Assembly: GCF_004123295.1 (NCBI RefSeq)
Contig: NZ_SDMK01000001.1
Span: forward strand, 1,240,001 to 1,304,000
Length of the DNA: 64,000 bases
Source: Silvibacterium dinghuense
Lineage (GTDB): Bacteria > Acidobacteriota > Terriglobia > Terriglobales > Acidobacteriaceae
Direction: 5' to 3'
In this document: piece after piece, positions 48,994-58,770 of the stretch
Layout of the letters: every line of letters starts with the position of its first letter
Numbering within the stretch: position 1 is the first letter of the stretch
Program-made: the position numbers and the translations under genes
Notes under the pieces: model-generated
Databases searched by the model: none
Told to the model about the DNA's origin: nothing
The model's input: only the letters and a program-made list of their open reading frames with translations

Positions 48994-49248
48994 AAATCGA
49001 GCTCGCCTTTCACTCTTTACTCTGAATAAAATTCAGCTCCCAGCTTAATCGCATGCTTCGGAATTACGATCCACTATTCAACAAACCCACATAGAAATAC
49101 TATGTCGGCACGGCGAAGCGGCCGGTATTGGGATACGCGAGTCCGACGGACTCATCGTCACCAACACCAGCCGCTTCGTACCGCACTTATTTCGTTAGCC
49201 ATTGTTGAGTGCAAAAAAACACCTGCGCCCAACAATGGCACTATATCT
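48994..49248. other. Intergenic region with a 63-bp imperfect palindrome and a possible coding remnant
   Basis: An imperfect palindrome spans 49115-49177 (outer arms GAAGCGGC/GCCGCTTC, inner GAGTCCG/CGGACTC, common centre 49146). A second inverted repeat GCCATTGTTG/CAACAATGGC lies at 49198-49207 and 49230-49239. On the plus strand a frame open from about 49079 to a TAG at 49196 reads HGEAAGIGIRESDGLIVT, which looks protein-like but has no start; it may be the tail of a lost gene. Confidence 0.45.
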
Positions 49249-51177
49249 TTACGCAAAGTTCTTCACATACGTTGAGTAACGCTCATCGTAGATATCCTTG
49301 AGCGGAACCAGCGTATGCTGCACGCCGTTGCCGCCCTTGCTCTTGAAGCGGATCGAGTAGCGTTCGTTCGCCTCGGCCGGCTCGAACCAGATGCCTTCGC
49401 TGCGGATGTGCGGCATCGGGATGCCGTCCGGTCCGGCAGGACCGTTGCTCGCGTAGATCATGCCTGTTGTCAGGCCATCAGTCCCGAGCGTGACCGCCAG
49501 CACCAGCGGTCCGTACATCGCCGCCTGCACCGTCTTGTCATCATTCGCATAGTTGATGTGCAGTGTCAGAGGCAGCGTGACCTCGATCGCATCGCCCACC
49601 TTCCAGTCGTGATCGACAGTCACATAGCTTGAAGGCGTCATCGTCGCGGTGACGGGCGCTCCGTTCACGCGGATCGCCACATCCTTCGTCGCCCAGTACG
49701 GGATGCGGAACTTCAGCGCCGTGGCTTTCGAAGGCGCACCCGTGATCTTGAAGGTGATCTTCTCATCCTCAGGAAACTTCGAAGTCTGCTCGAGCTTGAA
49801 TCCGCGTTCCTTCCAATCGAGCTTCGAAGGCACGTAGAGATTCACGTACACCGAGCCGTCATCGTGGAAGTAGATCGAATCGTTCAGCTTTGCGTACTCC
49901 TCGCTGCCCGTGCCGGTGCAGCACCAGAAGGCGTCATACTGAGTGCCGAAAGTCTTGTACATGCCCGGCTGCAGCGGCACGTAGTACATCAGCATGCCGT
50001 TGCGGTCCTGCGTCCCTGCGCGGACGTTGAAGAGCAGCCGCTCGTAGTAGTCGAAGTGCGCCGCGTCCGGCTCCTGCCCGAAGAGATGCCGCGTCAGCTT
50101 CATCATGTTGTAGCTGCAGCAGCACTCCTGCGCAGCGGGGCCAAGCTGTGTCGAGATCTCATCCGGCTTCTGCCAGAACTCGCCGTTGCTGGTGCCGCCG
50201 GTACAGTACGCGTGATGCTCGGTGACGTCGCGATAGAAGTTCCGCACGATCTTGTTGTAACGCTCATCGCCGGTCAGCTCATAGCCGCGTGCCGCACCGA
50301 TGATCTTCGGAATATTCGTGTTCGAATGATTGCCGCCCAGCTCGTCCTTACCCTCGGCCAGCGGATCGAAAATCTTGTGGTGCTCGAAGCGGTAGCCCAG
50401 GTCGCGATACTTGGTCTTGCCTGTGATCGCATACAGGTTGAACGAGACCTCGTTCATGCCGCCGTGCTCCACCAGCAGCACCTTCTGCCACTCATCGTCC
50501 TTGAAGGTCGCAGAATAAGCAGCGGCCCAGTCGGCCATGCTCTCGGCCATCTGCAACGCCTGCTGGTTGCCGGTGTGCTCATACATATCCACCAGGCCGG
50601 CCATGATCTTGTGGTACGTGTAGAACGGCGCCCACACATGCTCGTGCGTGCGCAGCCGGTCATAGAACTTCTCCGGATACGCGCCAAGGTAGCCATTCTT
50701 CTCCTGCGTCTCAGCCAGGGTCGCTACCAGCGCGTTGGCCTTGCCGCGAATCTCTTCATCGCCCGTGCTTGCGTAGAGCAACGCACAGCCGGAGAGATAG
50801 TGGCCTACGTAGTGGCCGCGCAGTTCGCAGTCCGGAGCCTCCCATCCGCCCAGCGGTGTCGCGTCCGTCTCCAGGCCCGCCGTCACGCGGAAGTTATATG
50901 CGAGGCGATCATTCGGAATCGAGTAGAGGAAGCCGCGATTCAGCTCCATCATGTCCTTCCACTCGCTCGGCAGCAGGCGCACATCGGTCATCGGAAACGG
51001 CTGGGCCTTCCACTGCACCTTCTCGACCGACGACGCGATCAGGTCCTTCGTCGCCACATCCTGACCTGCAATCTTTGCAGCCTGTTGTGCGGTAGCAGAG
51101 CGCGCGAGCAATGCGGCGCCGCTTGCAGCGGCAGCACTGGTAAGGAATCCCCTGCGGGTGAAGCCCATCTTCGTCAT
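49249..51177 (-). CDS. Tat-exported GH127/GH146 (DUF1680) beta-L-arabinofuranosidase
   Basis: The 642-residue enzyme has a Tat-type signal (FTRRGFLTSAAAASGAALLA) and the DUF1680 alpha/alpha barrel. Expected catalytic residues are present: the acid/base Glu333 in TGGTSNGEFW, the zinc ligands Glu351 and a cysteine in QECCCSYNMMKLTRHLF, and the Cys419-Cys420 pair in FWCCTGTGSEEYAKL, one of which is the thiolate nucleophile of the family. The motif set is closer to GH146 than to GH127. These enzymes remove beta-L-arabinofuranose, including arabinose attached to hydroxyproline in extensins. ATG 51177 overlaps the stop of the S9 peptidase gene in an ATGA arrangement. Confidence 0.9.
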   Translation of the reverse strand: MTKMGFTRRGFLTSAAAASGAALLARSATAQQAAKIAGQDVATKDLIASSVEKVQWKAQPFPMTDVRLLPSEWKDMMELNRGFLYSIPNDRLAYNFRVTAGLETDATPLGGWEAPDCELRGHYVGHYLSGCALLYASTGDEEIRGKANALVATLAETQEKNGYLGAYPEKFYDRLRTHEHVWAPFYTYHKIMAGLVDMYEHTGNQQALQMAESMADWAAAYSATFKDDEWQKVLLVEHGGMNEVSFNLYAITGKTKYRDLGYRFEHHKIFDPLAEGKDELGGNHSNTNIPKIIGAARGYELTGDERYNKIVRNFYRDVTEHHAYCTGGTSNGEFWQKPDEISTQLGPAAQECCCSYNMMKLTRHLFGQEPDAAHFDYYERLLFNVRAGTQDRNGMLMYYVPLQPGMYKTFGTQYDAFWCCTGTGSEEYAKLNDSIYFHDDGSVYVNLYVPSKLDWKERGFKLEQTSKFPEDEKITFKITGAPSKATALKFRIPYWATKDVAIRVNGAPVTATMTPSSYVTVDHDWKVGDAIEVTLPLTLHINYANDDKTVQAAMYGPLVLAVTLGTDGLTTGMIYASNGPAGPDGIPMPHIRSEGIWFEPAEANERYSIRFKSKGGNGVQHTLVPLKDIYDERYSTYVKNFA

Positions 51178-53594
51178 CGTGTGTGATCCTTTGCTGGAGT
51201 CGCGTCTGTCGGAGCCGAAGACGCGGAAGTGTCGTTCCAATTCACAGTCTTTTCGTCGGTCAGCGAGCGGAGAAAGAAGTCCATCAGGCGATGCTGGCCG
51301 TACTCGCCGCCTGCGCCGTGGCCGCCGCCCGGCACATCGAGAAACTCGAAATCCTTGTTGGCCTTGATGAGCGCATTCGCTACCTGCATGGTAGTCGAGG
51401 GGTCCACGTTCGTGTCCATCTCGCCCATCACCAGCAACAGACGTCCCTGCAGGCGCCACGCATTGTCCACATTTGAGGACGCCGCATACTGCGGACCGAG
51501 CGGCCAGCCCATCCATTGCTCGTTCCACCAGATCTTGTCCATGCGGTTGTCGTGCGAACCGCTATTCGCGACCGCGGCCTTGTAGAACTCCGGATGAAAG
51601 AGCAGCGCCGCCAGCGCATTCTGCCCTCCGGCCGAAGTGCCGAAGATGCCCACGCGCGTGTCGTCGTACCAGGGAAACTGCTTCGCCGCGGCCTGGTGCC
51701 ACAGGATGCGATCCGGGAAGCCGCCGTCCTTCAGATTCTGGAAGATCACATCGTGGAAGGCCTTCGAGCGATTGTTCGTGCCCATGCCGTCAATCTGCGC
51801 GACGACAAAGCCCAGCTGCGTAAGCGGCTGCGAACGCGGCGAGAAGTTCTTCGGCACAAATGAGCCCTGCGGCCCGGCATAGATATCTTCCACCACCGGA
51901 TACTTCTTCTTCGCATCGAAGTTCGCCGGCTTCCAGATCAAGCCCCAGATATCCGTCTTGCCATCGCGCCCTTTTGCGACAAAAACCTCGGGAGCAACCC
52001 AGCCCGCAGCCTTGAGCGCGGTCAGATCGCCCTTGGCCAACGTCGTCACCAGGCTGCCGTCGCTGGTCTTGCGCAGGTCAAGCTCGGGCGCAAGATCCAC
52101 GCGCGACCACAGGTCGGTGTAGTACTGGCCATCTTCGGAATAGGCAAGCTGATGATTTGCAGGCTCCATCGTAGACGCGCCCGCAGTTACCGGCTCCATG
52201 CCTGTGCCATCAAACTTGATGCGATAACCTTGCGTGAAGTACGGGTCAATTTTAGGATCGACACCGCTGGCCTCGAAGTAAATCTCGCGATTCTTCTCAT
52301 CCACATAATTCACGCCGCGCACCACCCAGTCGCCATGCGTGACCTGGTTCTCCAATTGTCCGGTGCGGCCGTTATAGAGATACAGGTGCGCCCATCCATC
52401 ACGCTCCGAGAGCCACAGAATTTCGTGGCCGTCGTTCATGTCGTGCCGGTAGAACTTACCCGTGCCTTCAGCCTCAGGATTCAGCTCCGTGTACTCGATG
52501 AAGGTTTTGCTCGTCTCATCGATCACGCGCCGTACGCCGCCCGTCTTCGCATCCACGGCAAGCACGTCCAACCGCTGATGCCCGCGCTGGTTGTAAACGA
52601 AGGTGAACTCCGAGCTGTCCTTGCGCCACTCGAAGCTGTTCAACTCGAAAGGGTTCGGAAAAAGATCATCGGCGATGACAATTTCGCCCTTCGTCGCAGG
52701 ATCGAAGAGCACCGGCTGATCGCGATCGAGCACATCGCCCGGCTTCGCATAGAAGTGTTCCGACGCAATCGGCTGCAGCTGGCTCTCGGGTGACGACTCC
52801 ACGTAATGCACCATGCGCCGGTATCCCGGCCGCGTGCGGATGGCCAGCAGATGCTTCGAATCCGGCGACCACTCAAGCGAGCTGCGCTGGTAGTAGTCGC
52901 CCTCGCTGCCATCCCAGCTCAATGGCACTGCCGGCTTCTTGTCACCCACGGCGCGAATAAAGACGTTGAAGTTCTGGATCGTCGCTTCCCACTTGCTGTC
53001 CGGGGAAATTTCCCCCTTATTCGCATCATTTCCGTCGAACGAAGGCGCACGCGACCAGTCGAACGGCTCACGCGGATGTCCATCCTGCTTGCAATCGTAA
53101 TCAGCGAGCGTGCAGCTCCAGCGTCCCCGTTTGGTGAAGAAGCTGAACTTCGCGCCACCATCCTCGAAGCGCAGGTCTGGCAGCGTCAACTCTTCCGCCT
53201 TCACCGGTTCAGGTAAACCTTTGCTGATCGAGGCCGCAATCTTTGCATTCTCGAGCGCCGTCTGTTGTCCGGTCGCAGCATCGACCAGGATGTACTTGTG
53301 CTGCGTCCCATCCGACTCCTGAAACCAGAGCTTCTCTGCATTCGTACCTGCGGGGCCGTCGATCCACTCGGCCTGCGCGGGCAACAGCCCCGCCGCCTTG
53401 CGATACACCACATTGATGCCCAGCGCATGCTCAAAGTCCGCACGCGTCACCGCAGGCGCGGACAGGGACGGGCCTGCAGCCACTTTCTCCGCAGCAGTCT
53501 TTTCTTTTGCGGGCTGCGCGGCAAGGGATGAAGCCAGCGCCGAGGACAGGACAAGTCCGGCAAGCAAACGGGAGTCAAAGCAGCAACGGAACAC
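51174..53594 (-). CDS. Secreted S9 family dipeptidyl-peptidase-like serine peptidase
   Basis: The 806-residue protein has a signal peptide ([17 protein letters not shown]), a DPP4-like beta propeller ([56 protein letters not shown]) and an alpha/beta-hydrolase domain with nucleophile Ser in [13 protein letters not shown] (about residue 650), Asp in [11 protein letters not shown] and His in [11 protein letters not shown]4-type enzymes cut X-Pro dipeptides. GTG 53594 with GGAG 7 nt upstream is preferred over TTG 53609, which lacks a ribosome site. It is translationally coupled to the arabinofuranosidase, which suggests a joint attack on a proline- or hydroxyproline-rich glycoprotein. Confidence 0.88.
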   Translation of the reverse strand: MFRCCFDSRLLAGLVLSSALASSLAAQPAKEKTAAEKVAAGPSLSAPAVTRADFEHALGINVVYRKAAGLLPAQAEWIDGPAGTNAEKLWFQESDGTQHKYILVDAATGQQTALENAKIAASISKGLPEPVKAEELTLPDLRFEDGGAKFSFFTKRGRWSCTLADYDCKQDGHPREPFDWSRAPSFDGNDANKGEISPDSKWEATIQNFNVFIRAVGDKKPAVPLSWDGSEGDYYQRSSLEWSPDSKHLLAIRTRPGYRRMVHYVESSPESQLQPIASEHFYAKPGDVLDRDQPVLFDPATKGEIVIADDLFPNPFELNSFEWRKDSSEFTFVYNQRGHQRLDVLAVDAKTGGVRRVIDETSKTFIEYTELNPEAEGTGKFYRHDMNDGHEILWLSERDGWAHLYLYNGRTGQLENQVTHGDWVVRGVNYVDEKNREIYFEASGVDPKIDPYFTQGYRIKFDGTGMEPVTAGASTMEPANHQLAYSEDGQYYTDLWSRVDLAPELDLRKTSDGSLVTTLAKGDLTALKAAGWVAPEVFVAKGRDGKTDIWGLIWKPANFDAKKKYPVVEDIYAGPQGSFVPKNFSPRSQPLTQLGFVVAQIDGMGTNNRSKAFHDVIFQNLKDGGFPDRILWHQAAAKQFPWYDDTRVGIFGTSAGGQNALAALLFHPEFYKAAVANSGSHDNRMDKIWWNEQWMGWPLGPQYAASSNVDNAWRLQGRLLLVMGEMDTNVDPSTTMQVANALIKANKDFEFLDVPGGGHGAGGEYGQHRLMDFFLRSLTDEKTVNWNDTSASSAPTDATPAKDHTR

Positions 53595-53672
53595 CGGCAA
53601 TCTCCGCAAGGAATCAAAAATACAATTTCGTGTACGTCGAGTGGACTACACTTTCACACGGTTGTCAAAGCG

Positions 53673-53704
53673 AAAAAAATGCCGGCGCGTTCGCTGCGCC
53701 GGCA
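53673..53704 (-). terminator. Intrinsic terminator after the DUF5695-like gene
   Basis: On the minus strand TGCCGGCGC-N7-GCGCCGGCA is followed by seven Ts. It separates the GH27/DUF5695-like unit from the S9/arabinofuranosidase unit, which therefore needs its own promoter in 53595-53672. Confidence 0.85.
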
Positions 53705-53786
53705 AATCAAAGGAGAGCAAGGAGGAAATTGTTCAGAATGCTGGAAACTTCGTGTCTTGATTTCAAGACATGAGGCAGCACCCTGT

Positions 53787-56561
53787 TTACTGCTGCCGCA
53801 GCTCGACGGTCGTCTCACCTCTGCCCAGAGCAATCACCGATGCGCCGCCATCCTTACCGGAACTGCCTGCAAGCGTCCAGGTATGACCACCCACCGTCGC
53901 CTCGTACCGCAGACGCGCCGACTTCACCGCATCTGTCGCCGCAGCCAGGTGCACACGCACGGTCTCGCGCTTCGTGTCATAGTCCACAGATGCAATCTGT
54001 CCCGCATCGAGCGTGATCCATAAGCCCGCAGGCGCAAGAAAGACGCGCTTGCGCGAGGAGTCGAGCACGGTCACATGCAGCGTGTCGCCATGCTCGATAA
54101 GATTGCCGCCGAAACACAGCCATCCCATCGCATCATTGTGCGCCACATAAACGCCCGTATTCAGCGCATGGCCCAGCAGGTTCGGACCATAGTCGCCCGA
54201 GTAAGGATCGAAGGCCATGCGATCCGGGAACGAGTGGAACGCCGCCGAGGCAAAGCCTTCCTGGTTGATGTTGCTCAGCGGTCCCATCACGCCGCCGTAG
54301 CCCACGCGCAGCAGATAGAGATCATCCGGATGTGTGCGATATTCCGCCAGCAGCGGAATTGCATTCAGCCCCGATCCGTAGTGATGCAGCTGCCGCTCCA
54401 CGCGTGGATACTTACCGCCATAGAGAAAATCCCAATAGCGTCGCGCGCTGCCGTTGTAGCCCCAGCTCGGAATCGTCGGATCGTACGCGAGGATGGCGTT
54501 CAGCGTAACCTCGGCCTTGTCCTTGTCGCCGAAGTAGTTCGTCCAGTCATAGACCTCTTCCTGACCGGTCGAATCCCACGCCATCTCGCTGCCGAAGGGA
54601 TACGCTTCATCCTTCCAGATACCAGCGCGTTCACGCATCATCGCTTCAAGCTTCGTTGCCTTGACCGTCCACTGTGCGTCCTGCAGGCCTTCGTGCTTCA
54701 AATCCTCGAGCAGCCGCAAAAAAACAGTGCCCTCCATCAGCCCGAAGCGCAGATAGTACGGAGCCTGCGTCTGCATCGCGATCGTCGTCTCATACGCCTG
54801 GTCGAGATACCACGACCACGGCTTCTCCGCCGCAAGACCGTTCGTGTTGCGCGCAATGCGATACAGCGACCAGTACGCCGCTACCACATGCGGATAGTTG
54901 AAGGTGCGGCCTACATCCTCCGCGCCTTCTTTATTCCAGCTTGTCCAGCTTTTCCAGTTGATGTCCTTGTCGTACTGAAAATTCGGCATCGCGTCGGGCT
55001 GATAGAAGAACAGACTCTTGTGCACGCCATACTTGTGCTCGCCTTCTGCGACCTGCAAGTGCCCCCACACCGTCTGATTCACGAACGCTTCGAGCTTTGC
55101 AACTTCGTCTTTATTCGGCTCCAGATATTCCTTCATCGCCGAAGCCAGCCATGCGCCCGATCCGCCTTCATCGCTCAGGCCCGCAATCCACACGCGCGGC
55201 TCCTGCGTCACCTGCTTGTGCGCTTCGTCGTCATAGCTGATGACCGAAGGCCCGCGATGGAAGGGATCTTTCTTGTCGTCGAACCACTGCTCGTTGAACA
55301 GGAAGTGCCCGAGATCCGCCAGCGTCTCGCGCTCCGGCTTGATGGTGCGATAGCCAATCGTCTGCACCGTGCCGTCGGCGTAGGTAATGGTAAGCCGCGA
55401 GCGGCCCCACGTCTTACCCTCGAGCGTGTATGCATGCAGCCCGCTCTTGAGCCTGCCGTCATCATGAATCGCAATCGCGCCCTCCGGCTCGACCGTCATC
55501 ACCTTCACCGGCTTGTCGTAGCGCAGGAAGAGCTTCGCGTCGATATCCTCGGGCAGGATGTAGCCCGGCACGCCCACGGCCACCGGTCGCCGATGTGCGG
55601 CCAGCGTCGATTCGATCTGCCGCAGCCCCGGCGCGACGATAAAACGTACACCCACGGTTACAGATTTCCCCGGAGCCAGCATCTGCTCCGTCGGAGTGTT
55701 CCACTCCTGCGCGCCATGCCACTCCGTATCGGCATAGGCCTTGGAGTTCACCATCCAATCGTAGGAGCCTTCAAACGTCGTCCAGTGGCCCTCAGGATCA
55801 TTGCCCAACTCACCCAGCCCGGTCTTGCGATCGCGCTTGTCCATGATCGGCTTCCACGCCTCGAGCGGCGTGTGGCCATCGGGCACCACCAGCAGTACCG
55901 GCCCTGTACCCTTCAGCGGAGACACCTGCACGTAGCCCGCATCCTCACCGATGTACGGGTCATAGAACGAACACGCACCATACGCTTGCTCCAGCGTGCG
56001 CGTGTTGATCATGTTGTTGAAGACCATGGCCATGCCGATGCCGCCCAGCTCGAGCGGCTGCGAGCCCTTGTTGGTCAGCGTAAAGTGCAGCGCCACATCG
56101 CCGTTCTCGACAGCCCACGTCCGCACCACGCCGAGCGGTGTGCCTTCAGGGAATGACGAGCTCACGTCCGCTGAAAACGTCTTCTCATTCGAGCTGAGAA
56201 CCTTCACCTGTTCACGATGGAACGCGGTCGAGACCGTCGTCCAGTCGCTCGCACCCTGCACGCGGAAGCGCAGGTCGAGATCACCGAGATGATAGAAGGT
56301 ATCGGCAGAGCGTTCCTTCAGCAGATCGCCGGGCGTGTAATCCCACGCAGGCGCGGACTGCGGAGACAACTGTGCCACCGTGCCCGAGTACGACAACAGC
56401 TTCACTGTCAGCGAAGACGACGTCAACGTGACACGGTCGCTCGCGAACATCGGCCCCGGCGGCGGAGGCGCAGGTTTATGTTGTGCATGAGCGAGGACAG
56501 ACGTGGCAGCCAGCACGAGTACGGCGCTGGCGTGAGTAACAGATCGGCGGGAAGGAATCAT
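53787..56561 (-). CDS. Large secreted DUF5695-like putative glycosidase
   Basis: The 924-residue protein has a signal peptide (THASAVLVLAATSVLAHAQ), then an N-terminal beta-sandwich part (VTLTSSSLTVKLLSYSG, DYTPGDLLKERSADTFYHLG), and from about residue 470 an alpha/alpha-toroid-like part (AAYWSLYRIARNTNGLA, YYLRFGLMEGTVFLRLLEDL, GSEMAWDSTGQEEVYDWTNY), ending in a beta domain. It resembles DUF5695-type proteins; the layout is that of a six-hairpin glycoside hydrolase with probable acidic residues in EMAWDSTGQEEVYDW. Start ATG 56561 lies 33 nt after the GH27 stop in one operon. Substrate unknown; context suggests arabino- or galacto-oligosaccharides of plant glycoprotein. Confidence 0.75.
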   Translation of the reverse strand: MIPSRRSVTHASAVLVLAATSVLAHAQHKPAPPPPGPMFASDRVTLTSSSLTVKLLSYSGTVAQLSPQSAPAWDYTPGDLLKERSADTFYHLGDLDLRFRVQGASDWTTVSTAFHREQVKVLSSNEKTFSADVSSSFPEGTPLGVVRTWAVENGDVALHFTLTNKGSQPLELGGIGMAMVFNNMINTRTLEQAYGACSFYDPYIGEDAGYVQVSPLKGTGPVLLVVPDGHTPLEAWKPIMDKRDRKTGLGELGNDPEGHWTTFEGSYDWMVNSKAYADTEWHGAQEWNTPTEQMLAPGKSVTVGVRFIVAPGLRQIESTLAAHRRPVAVGVPGYILPEDIDAKLFLRYDKPVKVMTVEPEGAIAIHDDGRLKSGLHAYTLEGKTWGRSRLTITYADGTVQTIGYRTIKPERETLADLGHFLFNEQWFDDKKDPFHRGPSVISYDDEAHKQVTQEPRVWIAGLSDEGGSGAWLASAMKEYLEPNKDEVAKLEAFVNQTVWGHLQVAEGEHKYGVHKSLFFYQPDAMPNFQYDKDINWKSWTSWNKEGAEDVGRTFNYPHVVAAYWSLYRIARNTNGLAAEKPWSWYLDQAYETTIAMQTQAPYYLRFGLMEGTVFLRLLEDLKHEGLQDAQWTVKATKLEAMMRERAGIWKDEAYPFGSEMAWDSTGQEEVYDWTNYFGDKDKAEVTLNAILAYDPTIPSWGYNGSARRYWDFLYGGKYPRVERQLHHYGSGLNAIPLLAEYRTHPDDLYLLRVGYGGVMGPLSNINQEGFASAAFHSFPDRMAFDPYSGDYGPNLLGHALNTGVYVAHNDAMGWLCFGGNLIEHGDTLHVTVLDSSRKRVFLAPAGLWITLDAGQIASVDYDTKRETVRVHLAAATDAVKSARLRYEATVGGHTWTLAGSSGKDGGASVIALGRGETTVELRQQ

Positions 56562-56594
56562 CACGTGCGTAACCCCGTAGTTCAGAACCAAAAT

Positions 56595-57785
56595 TCACTG
56601 ACGAACGCGCAGCATGACCACGCCATGCGGTGGCACTGCGGCATGCCAGGTGCCAGTCATCGCAGGCAGATCGCTGTGCGCCCACAGATCGCGTGCCTGC
56701 ACGGTACCGATGAAGCCCAGCCGCTCCAGCGGCACGTCGAGCTTCAGCGGCATTGTCCAGCGATTGAAGACCGCAACCGCCTTGCTGCCATCAGCCAGCG
56801 GCTTCGTCCATACTTCTAGCGGACCCTCGGTATACACGCGGTCACCCTGGTGTCCTGCCGCATCCTGATCGACCGCAATTACTTCGCGATTCAACAAAAT
56901 CGCCTTCGTCTCCGGCGTCATCTTCGTCAGGTCATTGCCCGCGAGCAGCGGCGCGGCCAGCAGCGACCACAGGCTCATATGCGTGCGATACTCCGCATCC
57001 TTCATGCCGCCGTTGCCGATCTCCAGCATGTCCGGATCGTTCCAGTGCCCAGGCCCCGCGAAGGGGCTCAAGCCCGCCTGGCCGAAGCCGATCTTCGCCA
57101 TCGAATCGTAGTTATCCTCGATATCGCCGGTAGTGCGCCACAGGTTGCCGCCCGCATCTCCACCCCAGCGCCACACCGCCTCCCAGCCATACTGGCAGAG
57201 GCTCAGCACGATGGGGCGGCCGGTTTTCTGGAGCGCGTCATGCATCTTCGTGTAGACCGCGAGCATCACTTCGCGCGACTTGTCATGATCGTGCCCGGCC
57301 TGCTGGGAGAGCTGTTCTGTATAGGAGCACAGGTCATATTTGAGATAGTCGATGCCCCACGCTGCGTAGGTGTTCGCATCGTCCTGCTCATGCCCATACG
57401 AGCCCGGATAGCCCGCGCAGGTCTTCATGCCCGGCGAAGAATAAATGCCGAGCTTCAGCCCCTTCGAATGCACGTAATCCGCCAGCGCCTTCATGTCGGG
57501 GAACTTCTTGTTGGGATGGATGTGCCCCTCGGCGTCGCGCTCGCCCTCCCACGTGTCGTCGATGTTCACGTACACGTAGCCTGCATCGCGCATACCGGTT
57601 GAGACCATCAGATCCGCCGTTTCGCGAATGGTCTTGTCGTCGACCTTATCGGCGAAGTGGTTCCAGCTGTTCCAACCCATCGGCGGCGTGGCCGCCAACG
57701 TGGTGTCGGCCGCGGCCGTGGCAGGCAGTGTCGTCATCACAGCCGAAGACAGAACAAAGGCAGAGAGCAGAGCTACAGCGCGCAT
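56595..57785 (-). CDS. Secreted GH27 alpha-galactosidase
   Basis: The 396-residue enzyme has a signal peptide (AVALLSAFVLSSAVMTTLPA) and the GH27 TIM barrel: PPMGWNSWNHF, YVNIDDTWEGERDAEGHIHP, the nucleophile Asp151 in DYLKYDLCSY, the acid/base Asp221 in WRTTGDIEDNY and GHWNDPDMLEIGNGG, followed by a short beta domain. GH27 removes terminal alpha-galactose; some members act on beta-L-arabinopyranose. In extensins serine carries alpha-galactose, so the neighbourhood fits. AAGGA precedes the ATG. It heads an operon with the DUF5695-like gene. Confidence 0.93.
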   Translation of the reverse strand: MRAVALLSAFVLSSAVMTTLPATAAADTTLAATPPMGWNSWNHFADKVDDKTIRETADLMVSTGMRDAGYVYVNIDDTWEGERDAEGHIHPNKKFPDMKALADYVHSKGLKLGIYSSPGMKTCAGYPGSYGHEQDDANTYAAWGIDYLKYDLCSYTEQLSQQAGHDHDKSREVMLAVYTKMHDALQKTGRPIVLSLCQYGWEAVWRWGGDAGGNLWRTTGDIEDNYDSMAKIGFGQAGLSPFAGPGHWNDPDMLEIGNGGMKDAEYRTHMSLWSLLAAPLLAGNDLTKMTPETKAILLNREVIAVDQDAAGHQGDRVYTEGPLEVWTKPLADGSKAVAVFNRWTMPLKLDVPLERLGFIGTVQARDLWAHSDLPAMTGTWHAAVPPHGVVMLRVRQ

Positions 57786-57814
57786 GCAGATCCTTACTCA
57801 AACAAAGAAATGGA

Positions 57815-57844
57815 AACCCGGAGGCAGCGAGATACCTCCGGGTT
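57815..57844 (-). terminator. Probable terminator of the hydroxyproline operon
   Basis: On the minus strand AACCCGGAGG-N10-CCTCCGGGTT is followed by TTCCATTTCTTT, a stem with a T-rich tail, 11 nt after the deaminase stop. Confidence 0.65.
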
Positions 57845-57855
57845 ATCGTTACAAA

Positions 57856-58770
57856 TTAAAAGCTCGAAAGCGGCTTCTCTTCGACCTTGGGGCGAGCGGC
57901 CACGGCAGTCTTGTAGGTCGCGGTCGCCTCTTCCAGCTCTGCGCCTGTGATGACCAGACGCGGCGCACGCACTACCTGCGAACCCACGCCAGCCTGCTCC
58001 TGCACCCACTTGATCAGCTGCACGAACTTGGGCACGGTATCCATGCGCAACAGCGGTAGGAACCACTTGTACAGCTCGAAGGCTTCCTTCGTCTTGCCCG
58101 CAATGGCGAGGTTGAACAGCTCGACCGACTCGGCCGGATACGCATTCACCAGGCCCGCAACCCAACCGGTCGCACCCGCTGCCACACCCTCGACCAGCGC
58201 GTCATCCACGCCGACAAAGATCTTGAGGCGATCGCCCAGCAGCGCCTTGATCCAGGAGACGCGCCGCACATCCGCGCTCGACTCCTTCACTGCGGCCAGG
58301 TTCGGATACTCCGCAGCCAGCTCGGCGATCTGATCGGGCAGGAAATCCGTCTTGTAGGCAATGGGATTGTTGTAGAGCATGCACGAGAGCTTGGTTGCTT
58401 TCAGGATCGCAACCACGTGCGCCTTCATCTCGCGCCAGTCGGAGGTGTACACATACGGCGGCAGCACCATCAGGCCCGAGCAGCCGGCAGCTTCGGCGTC
58501 CTTCGCCAGAGCAACAGCAGCCTCAGTCGAAAGCGCAGAGATCGCCGCAACCACAGGCTTGTCACCGGCGACGGAAACAGCCGTCTTCAGGATCGCAACC
58601 TTCTCCTCATGCGTCAGCGTCGCACCTTCGCCCAGCGAGCCGAGCATCACCAGGCCGGTGCAGCCGGTGCCCAGCAGCCATGCAGCGTGGCGCGCCAGAA
58701 ATTTATGGTCGACCTTCAGGTCTTCCGTGAAAGCAGTCGTCATTGCAGGCATTACGCCATACCAGTTCAT
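57856..58770 (-). CDS. DapA/NanA family lyase, probable 1-pyrroline-4-hydroxy-2-carboxylate deaminase
   Basis: The 304-residue protein is a dihydrodipicolinate-synthase-type TIM barrel with LGSLGEGATLTHEEK, CMLYNNPIAYKTDF (catalytic Tyr) and the Schiff-base Lys162 in LAAVKESSADVRR. In the oxidative hydroxyproline pathway a member of this family (LhpC/HypD type) deaminates the dehydrogenase product to alpha-ketoglutarate semialdehyde. The flanking genes supply the preceding steps, which is why this role is favoured over aldolase functions. Its ATG overlaps the stop of the flavoprotein gene by 4 nt. Confidence 0.85.
   Translation of the reverse strand: MNWYGVMPAMTTAFTEDLKVDHKFLARHAAWLLGTGCTGLVMLGSLGEGATLTHEEKVAILKTAVSVAGDKPVVAAISALSTEAAVALAKDAEAAGCSGLMVLPPYVYTSDWREMKAHVVAILKATKLSCMLYNNPIAYKTDFLPDQIAELAAEYPNLAAVKESSADVRRVSWIKALLGDRLKIFVGVDDALVEGVAAGATGWVAGLVNAYPAESVELFNLAIAGKTKEAFELYKWFLPLLRMDTVPKFVQLIKWVQEQAGVGSQVVRAPRLVITGAELEEATATYKTAVAARPKVEEKPLSSF

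Noticed and set aside
49249-51177. The DUF1680 enzyme as strict GH127
   Set aside because: The Cys/Glu motif pattern (ECCCSYNMMKL, FWCCTGTGSEE) looks nearer to GH146, so the call is kept at GH127/GH146.
54075-56156. 693-codon plus-strand frame opposite the DUF5695-like gene
   Set aside because: Shadow of the minus-strand gene; no signal peptide, domain or ribosome site.
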